From contig NZ_VLLI01000006.1 of assembly GCF_007830615.1 (NCBI RefSeq), positions 291,145 to 355,144 of the forward strand: 64,000 nucleotides of DNA, in the 5' to 3' direction. The notes under the pieces are model-generated. The model was not told the origin of the DNA. It did no database searches and saw nothing but the letters and a program-made list of their open reading frames with translations. Shown piece by piece: positions 1 through 7,396 of the stretch. A program made the position numbers and the translations under genes. This stretch comes from Mucilaginibacter frigoritolerans. GTDB lineage: Bacteria > Bacteroidota > Bacteroidia > Sphingobacteriales > Sphingobacteriaceae. The stretch's first letter is position 1; every line of letters begins with the position of its first letter.

Positions 1-909
1 ACCCTTGCTGGCCGTATTGTAACGTTCACCATGCTGCCATACCCGCAGCGGGTTCCAGAAATTGGGCACCGTCATTACGTGCCAATCGTTGTCGCTATGT
101 GAGGGCGATACGGCATCATTCTCGTTACCGATTTCATAACTAGGCGAAAACAGCCAGCGTCCGTTAAGTGAAATATCTGTACGACCTTCGCCGCTTTGCT
201 TAATTTCAATAGGCTTATACCCTGCGCGCTGTTTTTTACGCAAGGCAACTTTATCAACGGGTGGCAAAGCATATTCTTTTATCGGCAGGCCCTGTAATTC
301 ATTTTTATTGATCGATGTAATTGTAAGCTCCTTAAACTCATTGGCTATCCAGCTACCGCCTAAAGTAACTTTACCAGCCGGGGCCAGCGCAGTTAGCTTA
401 TCTATTACATCTATACGGGGCAGAGATTCGTTGTTCAAATAAACACGGATGCGGTTTCCCGCAATCTGGAGCTTAAAATCATACCATTTACCGGGTTCGG
501 GTTGAAAATCGAGTTCGCGCAGCGCCAGAAAATCATCAGACCCCATATAGCCCAATCGCGCCAGGTATAAAAACTTTTCATTACCCCCTTTGAGCATCAG
601 GATATAGCGGTCGTCGCGGTTAGCTGCCCTGAAGCCTGCACAAAGCTGAACCTGCTTCGCAGTATCGGGCACACGGCCTTTAAATTTAATTTCATAGTCG
701 GCCCAATTATTTTCGCCAAAACATAAGTAAGCATCATGGGTGGTTAATACCGAGTCTTTAATTTCGCAGATCCCCCGACCAATTTTTTCATATTTTACAA
801 CTTGCGAATTGAAATTTTCGTCCAGGCGAATATCACCCTGGGCAAAAAGATTGGATGTTATTGGTATAAAAAACAGGATGATTAGTAACGTATAGAAGTC
901 TTTTCTCAT
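1..909 (-). CDS. Secreted GH2-type glycoside hydrolase with N-terminal LamG-like domain (5' part only)
   Basis: The frame is open from the ATG at 909 down to the window edge: 303 codons with no stop, so the C-terminal part lies outside. Residues 1-24 form a signal peptide (charged start, hydrophobic core, ending LFAQ), so the product is exported. Residues about 28-195 look like a concanavalin-type beta-sandwich of the DUF1080 (3-keto-disaccharide hydrolase) kind: repeated strands, 'NWADYEIKFKG', 'GKWYDFKLQIAGNRIRVYLN'. From residue 244 the sequence 'DISLNGRWLFSP' followed by 'WHVMTVPNFWNP' matches the start of the sugar-binding domain of family GH2 enzymes. The catalytic barrel is not in the window, so substrate and activity cannot be told. 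The fusion of the two domains is seen directly; the glycosidase role is inferred from family knowledge. Confidence 0.7.
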   Translation of the reverse strand, partial: MRKDFYTLLIILFFIPITSNLFAQGDIRLDENFNSQVVKYEKIGRGICEIKDSVLTTHDAYLCFGENNWADYEIKFKGRVPDTAKQVQLCAGFRAANRDDRYILMLKGGNEKFLYLARLGYMGSDDFLALRELDFQPEPGKWYDFKLQIAGNRIRVYLNNESLPRIDVIDKLTALAPAGKVTLGGSWIANEFKELTITSINKNELQGLPIKEYALPPVDKVALRKKQRAGYKPIEIKQSGEGRTDISLNGRWLFSPSYEIGNENDAVSPSHSDNDWHVMTVPNFWNPLRVWQHGERYNTASKG

Positions 910-1243
910 TTGTAACTGTAGGTAGTTAAACTGCTGCAATTACTTTTAATGCATTAATAAAAGATTAACAAAGCCTTAACCCCAATTAGTATATCAGGTT
1001 TATTACAATTACTCTTGCGTAAATTATGCCGAAGGTTATAATTTATTTTGACACGTTGCTTATAACTATGTTCCGAAAGGTTTAATTCTTCCTCTCTTTT
1101 ATTGCGAAGCGCCTTTATTATTGAGGCTTATCCTTGTCGGCCTCACTAATCTGGCTCTCAAAATCAGAATAGTCCTTATCAACAAAAATCTTAAAGAACC
1201 ATAATTGCGTTTACCTTTGCCATTATCAGAATTAATAAAATTG
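910..1243. other. Intergenic region between divergent GH2 gene and hemW
   Basis: A/T-rich spacer of 334 bases. The only clear signal is the hemW promoter near its right end (1212-1219). The stretch 1120-1200 has a codon-like look on the minus strand, but no start codon and an in-frame stop upstream; I do not call a gene there. No RNA gene or repeat was recognised. Confidence 0.5.
1212..1219 (+). promoter_or_regulatory. Bacteroidota -7 box for hemW
   Basis: TACCTTTG matches the Bacteroidota housekeeping -7 consensus TAnnTTTG. No clear -33 TTTG is seen. The box lies inside the longer reading frame that could start at 1205, so it supports the start at 1244, about 24 bases downstream. Confidence 0.6.
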
Positions 1244-2365
1244 ATGGCCGGAATTTATATCCATATCCCTTTTTGCAAACAGGCATGTTATTATTGCGAT
1301 TTTCATTTCAGCACCTCCTTAAAATACAAGGACGAACTTTTGCAAGCCCTTGTAAAGGAAATACAGCTACAAAAAGGTTATCTGGATGGTGAAACCATTG
1401 AAACTATTTACTTTGGTGGCGGCACCCCATCTGTACTAAGCAGTGATGAAATTAATCTGTTGCTGGGTACTATAACCAATCTGCATACGGTATCATCAAA
1501 TGCGGAAATTACTTTAGAAGCCAACCCCGATGATTTGGACAGGGAGAAATTAAGCTTGCTTAGTAAAACGGATATTAACCGTTTAAGCATAGGCATTCAA
1601 TCGTTTTTTGATGACGACTTAAAATGGATGAACCGGGTACATAAAGCGAACGAAGCAGAATCATCGGTAAAAAGGGCGCAGGATACCGGCATTGAAAATA
1701 TTACAGTCGACCTGATTTATGGTTACCCGCTGTTAAATGATCAGAAGTGGAAGCAAAACCTCGAAAAAGTTTTTGAGCTGAACGTTCCGCATGTATCCTC
1801 TTATTCCATGACGGTTGAACCTCGTACGGCCCTGGCCACATTCATCAAAAATAAAAAACAGCCTGCAATGGACGACCAGCAAAGTGCGGCCCAGTTTTTA
1901 ATATTGATGGATGCCATGCAGCAACAAGGCTTTGAACATTACGAAATATCAAACTTTTGCAAACCGGGGCATTATTCCAAACATAATTCCAATTACTGGA
2001 AAGGCGTAAAATACCTGGGCATAGGTCCATCGGCACACTCCTTTAATGGCGAAACCCGGCAGTGGAACATTCCCAATAATACCAAATACATACAGGCGCT
2101 TCAACAAGCGTCCATTCCATCAGAAACCGAGATATTAACCGAAACCGACCGTCTAAACGAATATATCATGACCTCACTGCGTACCATTTGGGGACTTGAC
2201 TTAAATAAGCTAAATACCATTGCTGAAGCTGCCTCGTCGCAATTAAACATTGCCGCACAACGCTATTTTGAAAACGGTTGGATTGAACAGAAGGACCAGA
2301 TCATCAACCTAACCCAAACTGGTAAGCTATACGCCGACCATATTGCCTCAGAACTATTTTTTTGA
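1244..2365 (+). CDS. hemW: Radical SAM heme chaperone HemW (coproporphyrinogen III oxidase-like)
   Basis: 373 aa. HemW is a cytosolic radical SAM protein of the HemN family that binds heme and is thought to deliver it to target enzymes; it is not the oxygen-independent coproporphyrinogen oxidase itself. The 4Fe-4S site is visible as C11-x3-C15-x2-C18 followed by D-F: HemN proper has an extra Cys at that place (CxxxCxxCxC), and its absence points to HemW. The SAM-binding 'GGGTPS' and the C-terminal HemN-type domain ('LNEYIMTSLRTIWGLDL') are present. The frame extends 13 codons upstream, but ATG 1244 gives the usual 'MAGIYIHIPFC' start and leaves the promoter box outside the gene. A heme carrier fits the heme-demanding respiratory cluster later in the window, though it is not adjacent. 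The gene ends in TGA, showing that TGA is a stop here. Confidence 0.92.
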   Translation: MAGIYIHIPFCKQACYYCDFHFSTSLKYKDELLQALVKEIQLQKGYLDGETIETIYFGGGTPSVLSSDEINLLLGTITNLHTVSSNAEITLEANPDDLDREKLSLLSKTDINRLSIGIQSFFDDDLKWMNRVHKANEAESSVKRAQDTGIENITVDLIYGYPLLNDQKWKQNLEKVFELNVPHVSSYSMTVEPRTALATFIKNKKQPAMDDQQSAAQFLILMDAMQQQGFEHYEISNFCKPGHYSKHNSNYWKGVKYLGIGPSAHSFNGETRQWNIPNNTKYIQALQQASIPSETEILTETDRLNEYIMTSLRTIWGLDLNKLNTIAEAASSQLNIAAQRYFENGWIEQKDQIINLTQTGKLYADHIASELFF

Positions 2366-2488
2366 TGAATACAGGTTCAAATACCTGTACCTACAACCGT
2401 TGGGAGTGCGATAGTACCTGTTAAAAAAATCCGTACCAATTATCTGCCCGTATCTCCCCTTAAATAACAAAACATCAAAATATTACTT

Positions 2489-3037
2489 ATGAGAAAATTA
2501 ATTATCGCGGCGTTTGCATTAGCAGCTATTGCAATTGCGCCTCAAGCAAATGCTCAAACAAAAATGGTGGGTGGTGCAGCGATGTATCCAACCAAAAACA
2601 TTGTTGAAAATGCTGTAAATTCAAAAGATCACACCACCCTGGTTGCAGCAGTAAAAGCAGCCGGTTTAGTTGAAACATTAGAGTCCGCAGGGCCATTCAC
2701 TGTATTTGCTCCAACTAACGAAGCATTTGACAAACTACCGGCAGGTACTGTTGATAATCTGGTAAAACCCGAAAACAAAGCCACTTTAACTAAAATATTA
2801 ACCTACCACGTTGTAGCAGGTCGTATAAGCGCTGCTGATTTAAAAGCACAGGTTGCTGCAGGTGGTGGCAAAGCCGAATTAAAAACAGTTGAAGGTGGTA
2901 CTTTAACCGTTATGGCAAAGGGAAGCAAATTATACCTTGTTGATGAAAAGGGCGGAAAAGCATGGATAACCATTGCAGATGTATTTCAAAGTAATGGCGT
3001 AATACATGTAATAAATGCAGTATTAATACCGAACTAA
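2489..3037 (+). CDS. Secreted fasciclin (FAS1) domain protein
   Basis: 182 aa. A signal peptide (residues 1-23, ending ANAQ) sends it to the periplasm or surface. The rest is one FAS1 domain: '[17 protein letters not shown]', '[17 protein letters not shown]' (the H1 box) and '[11 protein letters not shown]', ending with the H2-like '[14 protein letters not shown]'. FAS1 domains usually mediate adhesion or protein-protein contact and have no enzymatic activity. The length is that of the single-domain family. It stands alone between hemW and the cupin genes and is followed by a strong terminator, so it is probably monocistronic. Its role in this organism is unknown. Confidence 0.9.
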   Translation: MRKLIIAAFALAAIAIAPQANAQTKMVGGAAMYPTKNIVENAVNSKDHTTLVAAVKAAGLVETLESAGPFTVFAPTNEAFDKLPAGTVDNLVKPENKATLTKILTYHVVAGRISAADLKAQVAAGGGKAELKTVEGGTLTVMAKGSKLYLVDEKGGKAWITIADVFQSNGVIHVINAVLIPN

Positions 3038-3066
3038 TAGTTGGCAGCGTTCAATTAGCAGTTAAT

Positions 3067-3103
3067 ACCGTCTCGCAGTTAATGCGGGGCGGTTTCTTTT
3101 TTT
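3067..3103 (+). terminator. Rho-independent terminator of the fasciclin gene
   Basis: An 11-bp stem (ACCGTCTCGCA / TGCGGGGCGGT, two G-U pairs) with loop GTTAA is followed by TTTCTTTTTTT. Confidence 0.85.
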
Positions 3104-3130
3104 AGGGGATAAGTAATAACAATCAAAAAA

Positions 3131-3157
3131 ACTGCAAACCGATAACAGCAAACCGCC
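3131..3157. repeat. Short intergenic word repeat (CTGCAAACCG / GCAAACCGCC)
   Basis: ACTGCAAACCG at 3131-3141 is followed by CAGCAAACCGCC at 3146-3157, a near-duplicate. The 10-mer GCAAACCGCC recurs exactly in another intergenic region at 7288-7297. Confidence 0.55.
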
Positions 3158-3210
3158 TACTGAGAGCCTGAATAATTTGTCAGTAAAATATCAAAAACAA
3201 TAGGAAAGTT

Positions 3211-3239
3211 TTTGCGTTTTTATCATTTATTTAATTTTG
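3211..3239 (+). promoter_or_regulatory. Bacteroidota promoter for the first cupin gene
   Basis: -33 TTTG at 3211-3214 and -7 TAATTTTG at 3232-3239, with a 17-base spacer: a full match to the Bacteroidota promoter pattern. The downstream ATG is at 3260. Confidence 0.65.
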
Positions 3240-3259
3240 CCTGTTAAATAATTGTGAAC

Positions 3260-4144
3260 ATGAGCATGAAATTATCTCCTATCGACCACGTTGATGATAT
3301 AAGTAAAGAAGATTTTATTAACAATTATTTAATCCCCCGCAAGCCACTAATTATCCGTAAGGCTACTCAAAGCTGGCCTGCATTACAAAAATGGACCTTT
3401 GATTACCTGAAAGAAACCGTTGGCGATAAAATTGTTCCTTTGTACGATAGTTCAAAGGCTGATCCATCAAAACCCATCAACGCATCAGCCGCCGAGATGA
3501 AGTTTGGTGACTATATTGACCTGATACAAAAAGAACCTACTGATTTAAGGATTTTTTTATTTGATCCCATTAAGTATGCACCAGCATTATTGGATGATTA
3601 CCGCTCCCCTACTAACCTGATGGGCGGTTTTTTAGATAAATACCCCAATATGTTTTTTGGCGGAGCCGGGTCGGTTACATTTCTGCATTATGATATTGAT
3701 TTGGCTCACATATTCCACACTCACTTTAATGGTCGTAAACACGTAATACTATTTGATCAGAAATGGAGCGATCGCCTGTATTGCATTCCTTTTGCTACTT
3801 ACGCGTTGGAAGATTACGATATTGAAAATCCCGATTTTAAAAAATTCCCCGCGCTGGATGGTATCGAAGGGCGGGAAGCTATCTTAGAGCATGGCGATAC
3901 CCTCTTTATGCCTACAGGTTACTGACACTGGATGAAATACCTCGACGGATCTTTCTCCATTTCCTTACGCGCCTGGGATAAATCATGGGCTATAAAAGCC
4001 AAAAGCCTATACAATTTAACCATACAACGCAAGTTTGACGACTTAATGAAGAAAAACTTCAGATTAAAATATATGGACTGGAAGGAAAATCTTGCTATTA
4101 AACGCGCAAACAAGGCCTTAGCCAATAACGCCGACTCCCAATAA
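3260..4144 (+). pseudogene. JmjC-like cupin (cupin_8) gene broken by an in-frame TGA
   Basis: Read through the stop, this is a 294-residue protein closely matching the intact paralogue at 4873-5754 along its whole length. The TGA at 3923-3925 falls where the paralogue has TGG: 'GDTLFMPTGY-stop-HW' against 'GDTLFMPTGYWHW'. The frame after the stop stays open and aligned to the paralogue for 72 codons to a TAA at 4142. Cupin_8 proteins are Fe(II)/2-oxoglutarate oxygenase-like; the HxD site is visible in 'FLHYDID', while the distal His ligand is the residue just after the stop, so a 221-residue product should not be active. ATG 3260 is preferred over GTG 3254 because it gives the same spacing to 'SPIDHVD' as in the paralogue. 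This may be a recent point mutation or a sequencing error. An independent start at 3932 cannot be excluded but would give a fragment without the catalytic core. Confidence 0.75.
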
Positions 4145-4206
4145 ATTATCGATAAAACAGGCAGTTTTTTGAATTTTATTATACCTTTAGGCTGCCTTGC
4201 ATCACT

Positions 4207-4749
4207 ATGTCTAAAAAAATAAAGTACCATTATGATAATAAGCTCCACGCCAAATTCATAAGGGATAATGGTCAGCAAAAAACAAACCATGGTTATGTAG
4301 TCGGATATTCTACCGATTTTGTTTTACTACAGGAAACAAGATGGTTTAAACTTACAGGGTTCCATATTTTTCCGGTAAGTATGCTAAAGAAAATTCATTT
4401 TAGTAATTGGAATCGGCGCTACCATAAAATAATGATATGGCGTGGCTTGGTTGAAACGGTTGGCATTAACTATCCGATTGATTTAACCAACTGGGAAAGC
4501 ATTTTTGAAAGCCTCAAAAAATATAGCCTGAATGTAACTGTTGAATTCAATAAAGGTGTAAGTCTTTATTCATCTATCGTTAAAATTTTGCCCCAATCAG
4601 TTTATATTCAACCAATCGAGTCCGAAAAATCTATTACTAAAGAAGTAACCGAAATTGACTTCGAAAATATCAGCAACATACATTTCAGCACAAAAATTAT
4701 CCATAAAAAAAGCCGGCAGCCTGCAAAGCGAAAGGTAAAAATGAGGTAA
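4207..4749 (+). CDS. Protein of unknown function with two similar beta-rich segments
   Basis: 180 aa, not recognised. No signal peptide or membrane segment; it is basic, with a Lys/Arg-rich tail ('KKSRQPAKRKVKMR'), so a cytosolic and possibly nucleic-acid-binding protein is likely. Two segments look alike: residues 29-66 ('HGYVVGYSTDFVLLQ' ... 'MLKKIHFS') and 121-162 ('YSSIVKILPQSVYIQP' ... 'NISNIHFS'), each a run of short beta strands ending in I-H-F-S, suggesting two small SH3/Sm-like barrels. It sits between the two cupin paralogues on the same strand, 62 bases after the first. The upstream TACCTTTA (4182-4189) is one base off the -7 consensus. The barrel idea is inference from pattern alone. 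Confidence 0.65.
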   Translation: MSKKIKYHYDNKLHAKFIRDNGQQKTNHGYVVGYSTDFVLLQETRWFKLTGFHIFPVSMLKKIHFSNWNRRYHKIMIWRGLVETVGINYPIDLTNWESIFESLKKYSLNVTVEFNKGVSLYSSIVKILPQSVYIQPIESEKSITKEVTEIDFENISNIHFSTKIIHKKSRQPAKRKVKMR

Positions 4750-4872
4750 TCTTTAGCTTAATTTAATCTATTTAACATTTTATTAATACACTTCGTCGTT
4801 TTATTTCGTTCTTTTGTTATTCCCCTGCGATAAGTTCTTTTTTACTTATATTGATTAGGGTATTACATAAAT

Positions 4873-5754
4873 ATGAGTTTTATACTGGGTCCTATTGACA
4901 CCGTTGATCATATCAACCCTGTTGATTTTAAAAAAAACTATTTAGATCCCCGGCGTCCCTTAGTAATAAAGGGGCTTACGAACAATTGGGCTGCCCGCGA
5001 AAAATGGACACCCGAATACTTAAAGCAAGTTGTTGGTAGCAAAGTTGTCCCGCTGTATGATAACTCCAAAGCCGATCCCTCTAAACCGATCAACTCGTCA
5101 GCTGCCGAAATGCCTTTTGATGATTATATCGATTTGATTATGTCGCAGCCTACAGAGCTAAGGATCTTTTTCTTCAATATATTTAAGCAGGCACCACAAC
5201 TACTGGATGATATTGCATTCCCTAAAGAACTGATGGGTGGCTTTTTAGAAAGCATGCCATCTATGTTTTTTGGCGGATCGAACTCGGTTACTTTTTTACA
5301 TTACGATATCGATTTGCCACATATTTTCCATACTCATTTTGGTGGCAAAAAACAGGTCATCCTGTTCGAAAATAAGTGGAAACGCCGTTTATACTGCATA
5401 CCAAATGCAACTTATGCACTGGAGGATTATGATGTATTGAATCCCGACATCAAAAAATTCCCCGCACTGGATGGTGTAGAAGGTATTGAAGTATTTTTGG
5501 AACATGGCGATACCCTGTTTATGCCTACTGGTTACTGGCATTGGATGAAATATGTGGAAGGCGGATATTCGCTTAGCTTACGCGCCTGGGATGCATCCAT
5601 TAGCCGTAAAGCTGCCAGCGTATACAACCTGGCCGTAAAAGGCGGGTTAGACAGCGTACTAAAAATGGCTTTCAAAGCTAACTACGCACAGTTCCGCGAG
5701 AAACTTGCCGTTAAATGGGCAAACCGTGAACTAGCTGCAGGGAAGCCTTATTAA
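4873..5754 (+). CDS. JmjC-like cupin domain protein (cupin_8), intact paralogue
   Basis: 293 aa, cytosolic. Family knowledge: cupin_8/JmjC-like proteins are Fe(II)- and 2-oxoglutarate-dependent oxygenases, often hydroxylating amino acid side chains of proteins; the substrate here is unknown. The double-stranded beta-helix ligands are visible: H-x-D in 'FLHYDID', and the second His in 'LFMPTGYWHWMKY'. The sequence 'HIFHTHFGGKKQVILF' carries the Lys/Arg strand that usually holds 2-oxoglutarate. N-terminal 'PRRPLVIKGLTNNWAA' is the typical family entry ('rP.vi.g....W'). Much more alike to the broken copy at 3260 than to a generic family member, so a local duplication is likely. A strong terminator follows. 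Confidence 0.85.
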   Translation: MSFILGPIDTVDHINPVDFKKNYLDPRRPLVIKGLTNNWAAREKWTPEYLKQVVGSKVVPLYDNSKADPSKPINSSAAEMPFDDYIDLIMSQPTELRIFFFNIFKQAPQLLDDIAFPKELMGGFLESMPSMFFGGSNSVTFLHYDIDLPHIFHTHFGGKKQVILFENKWKRRLYCIPNATYALEDYDVLNPDIKKFPALDGVEGIEVFLEHGDTLFMPTGYWHWMKYVEGGYSLSLRAWDASISRKAASVYNLAVKGGLDSVLKMAFKANYAQFREKLAVKWANRELAAGKPY

Positions 5755-5760
5755 TGATAT

Positions 5761-5798
5761 TGTAGGGAGATACAACTCATTGTGTCTCCCTACATTTT
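5761..5798. terminator. Terminator between convergent cupin and DUF4440 genes
   Basis: A 14-bp stem TGTAGGGAGATACA / TGTGTCTCCCTACA (one T-G pair) around a 6-base loop is followed by TTTTAAAATC on the plus strand. It lies between two convergent genes, so it may serve both. Confidence 0.8.
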
Positions 5799-5839
5799 AA
5801 AATCATTTGGCTGGTGCCATATATCCCTCCTCAAAAATT

Positions 5840-6262
5840 CTAACTCGTGTGATCACAAACAATCACCCACTCGCCATTTATCTTTTTAAACCATAAAGTA
5901 AAATATCCACCGGGGGCATCTTTTTCGCGTTTAAGGTTCCAGCCACCCAGCACAAAAGCGTTGGTACTGTCAAGCACATCAACCTTTAAAATAGTGAAGG
6001 TAAGCTGGCCCATAGCCGCCTTATCCGGGTAGTGTTTTTTATAACGATCAAGCGTACTTTGCCAGCCATGTACCGGCGCACTGCTACCAACAAATACCAG
6101 CGAGTCAGACTTCCAGTAGCCTTGCATATAACCTTCAACATCGCCATTATTCCAGGCGATTCGTTGTTTTTCAATTACATTGAGGATGGCCTGACGATCT
6201 TGTGCGTAAAGCCCCCCGCACCAGGCAAATACCAATATAAAAAACAGAATAGTTTTCTTCAT
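5840..6262 (-). CDS. Secreted DUF4440 / SnoaL-like (NTF2-fold) protein
   Basis: 140 aa with a signal peptide (residues 1-20, ending LYAQ), then one NTF2-like domain of the DUF4440 type: 'AILNVIEKQRIAWNNGDVEGYMQGYW' at the start, a central 'STLDRYKKHYPD', and a closing 'FTLWFKKINGEWVIVCDHTS'. The domain is a cone-shaped fold used both for small-molecule binding and for some enzymes; no catalytic assignment can be made here. It is transcribed divergently from the PfkB kinase, with 59 bases between start codons. Confidence 0.85.
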   Translation of the reverse strand: MKKTILFFILVFAWCGGLYAQDRQAILNVIEKQRIAWNNGDVEGYMQGYWKSDSLVFVGSSAPVHGWQSTLDRYKKHYPDKAAMGQLTFTILKVDVLDSTNAFVLGGWNLKREKDAPGGYFTLWFKKINGEWVIVCDHTS

Positions 6263-6296
6263 ACCGCAATTTAAATAAATTTACCAAAAAAGCTTT

Positions 6297-6304
6297 TAGC
6301 TTTG
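6297..6304 (+). promoter_or_regulatory. -7 box for the PfkB kinase
   Basis: TAGCTTTG matches TAnnTTTG exactly, 17 bases before the ATG at 6322. No -33 element is obvious. The leader would be only about a dozen bases. Confidence 0.6.
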
Positions 6305-6321
6305 GTAGATAAGCCTCAATT

Positions 6322-7197
6322 ATGAAAAACATACTCTGTTTTGGTGAAATTTTATGGGATGCCTTTGGCGCTGAAAAGGTTGCCGGAGGTGCCCCAATGA
6401 ATGTTGCACGACATTTGGCACAGCAAGGTGCTGATGTGCTTTTTGCCAGTCGTGTTGGCAACGATACTTCAGGACAGGGATTAGTTCAATTTTTAAAGGA
6501 TGGCGGGCTTTACAGCAACCTGATACAAACAGACAATAAGTTACTCACCTGTGAGGTTACCGTTCAGTTGGATGCACAGGGACAGGCTACCTATATTATC
6601 CCTCAACCCGTATCATGGGATAATATTCAAACTACAGAAGCACTGAATGAAGCAGCCATAAATGCTTCGGCTATTATTTATGGTAGTTTGGCTTGCCGCG
6701 AAGTTACCACACGCGATACTTTGCTTAACCTGCTCAACGAAACCACAGCGTTAAAGGTGTTTGATGTAAACCTGCGTCCTCCGCATTACACATTATCCAC
6801 CATTGAAACGTTGGTTGCCGGTGCGGATGTGGTAAAGATGAATGAAGATGAAGCGGCACTGCTGATAGGCGGCAACACCCATAATTTAAAAGAAAACATC
6901 GTAGAATTTCAAAAGAAATATCACCCTAAAACCATTTGCGTAACCCGTGGCGAACATGGCGCTATGGCTTGGCACGATTACGCCTTTTACCAACACCCCG
7001 GCTACACCGTAAATGTGATTGACACCGTTGGCGCAGGCGATGCCTTTTTAGCCACTTTTGTAAATGGCCTGCTGGCTAACAAACCCATGCCCGTCACACT
7101 GGAACAAGCCTGCCGCATAGGTGCTTTTGTAGCCGGTAAACGCGGTGCTAACCCGATTTATGGAGAAGATGAGGTCAATTACTTGAAAATAAAGTAA
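6322..7197 (+). CDS. PfkB-family carbohydrate kinase (probable fructokinase)
   Basis: 291 aa, cytosolic. PfkB-family sugar kinases transfer phosphate from ATP to a sugar hydroxyl. Visible marks: N-terminal 'CFGEILWDAF' and 'VAGGAPMNVARHLAQQGADV' (PfkB signature 1, sugar binding) and 'DTVGAGDAFLATFVNGLL' (signature 2, anion hole GAGD with the catalytic Asp). The 'GEILWD' and 'GGAPMNVA' forms are typical of the fructokinase branch, so fructose to fructose-6-phosphate is the best guess; I cannot exclude another hexose. It stands alone, with no sugar transporter next to it. Confidence 0.85.
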   Translation: MKNILCFGEILWDAFGAEKVAGGAPMNVARHLAQQGADVLFASRVGNDTSGQGLVQFLKDGGLYSNLIQTDNKLLTCEVTVQLDAQGQATYIIPQPVSWDNIQTTEALNEAAINASAIIYGSLACREVTTRDTLLNLLNETTALKVFDVNLRPPHYTLSTIETLVAGADVVKMNEDEAALLIGGNTHNLKENIVEFQKKYHPKTICVTRGEHGAMAWHDYAFYQHPGYTVNVIDTVGAGDAFLATFVNGLLANKPMPVTLEQACRIGAFVAGKRGANPIYGEDEVNYLKIK

Positions 7198-7198
7198 A

Positions 7199-7297
7199 GT
7201 GGGCAGTTTGCAATAGATGATTGATGTTCTATTTGCAAATTATAAAATGCCAGCAAACTGTAAATCAAATACTGCAAACTGCCCACTGCAAACCGCC
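7199..7297. repeat. Long-loop inverted repeat with extra word copies
   Basis: GTGGGCAGTTTGCA (7199-7212) and its perfect complement TGCAAACTGCCCAC (7273-7286) are 60 bases apart. Further copies of the word GCAAAC occur at 7253 and within CTGCAAACCGCC (7286-7297). There is no T-run, so a simple terminator is unlikely. Confidence 0.7.
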
Positions 7298-7396
7298 TCG
7301 CACTTTGTCATCTTTTCATAACAATTGTGTTTAATGGCGCTTAGCCGAAACTTTTAACAAAAATTATACGTTATTTTATAACAGAAAGGGTAAAAT

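Noticed and set aside
1124..1200. Minus-strand segment coding 'FVDKDYSDFESQISEADKDK'
   Set aside because: No start codon, in-frame stop upstream, would need a frameshift to join 'MAKVNAIMVL'; overlaps the hemW promoter. Too short to call.
1205..1243. Longer start of hemW
   Set aside because: The extra 13 codons contain the -7 box TACCTTTG and do not match the family N-terminus.
3923..3925. TGA read as Trp or Sec by recoding
   Set aside because: TGA is a normal stop elsewhere in the window (hemW, the TPR gene), and no SECIS-like hairpin is seen; a point mutation is simpler.
3919..4290. 123-codon minus-strand frame across the broken cupin end
   Set aside because: It is the complement of the cupin and following gene; no family match.
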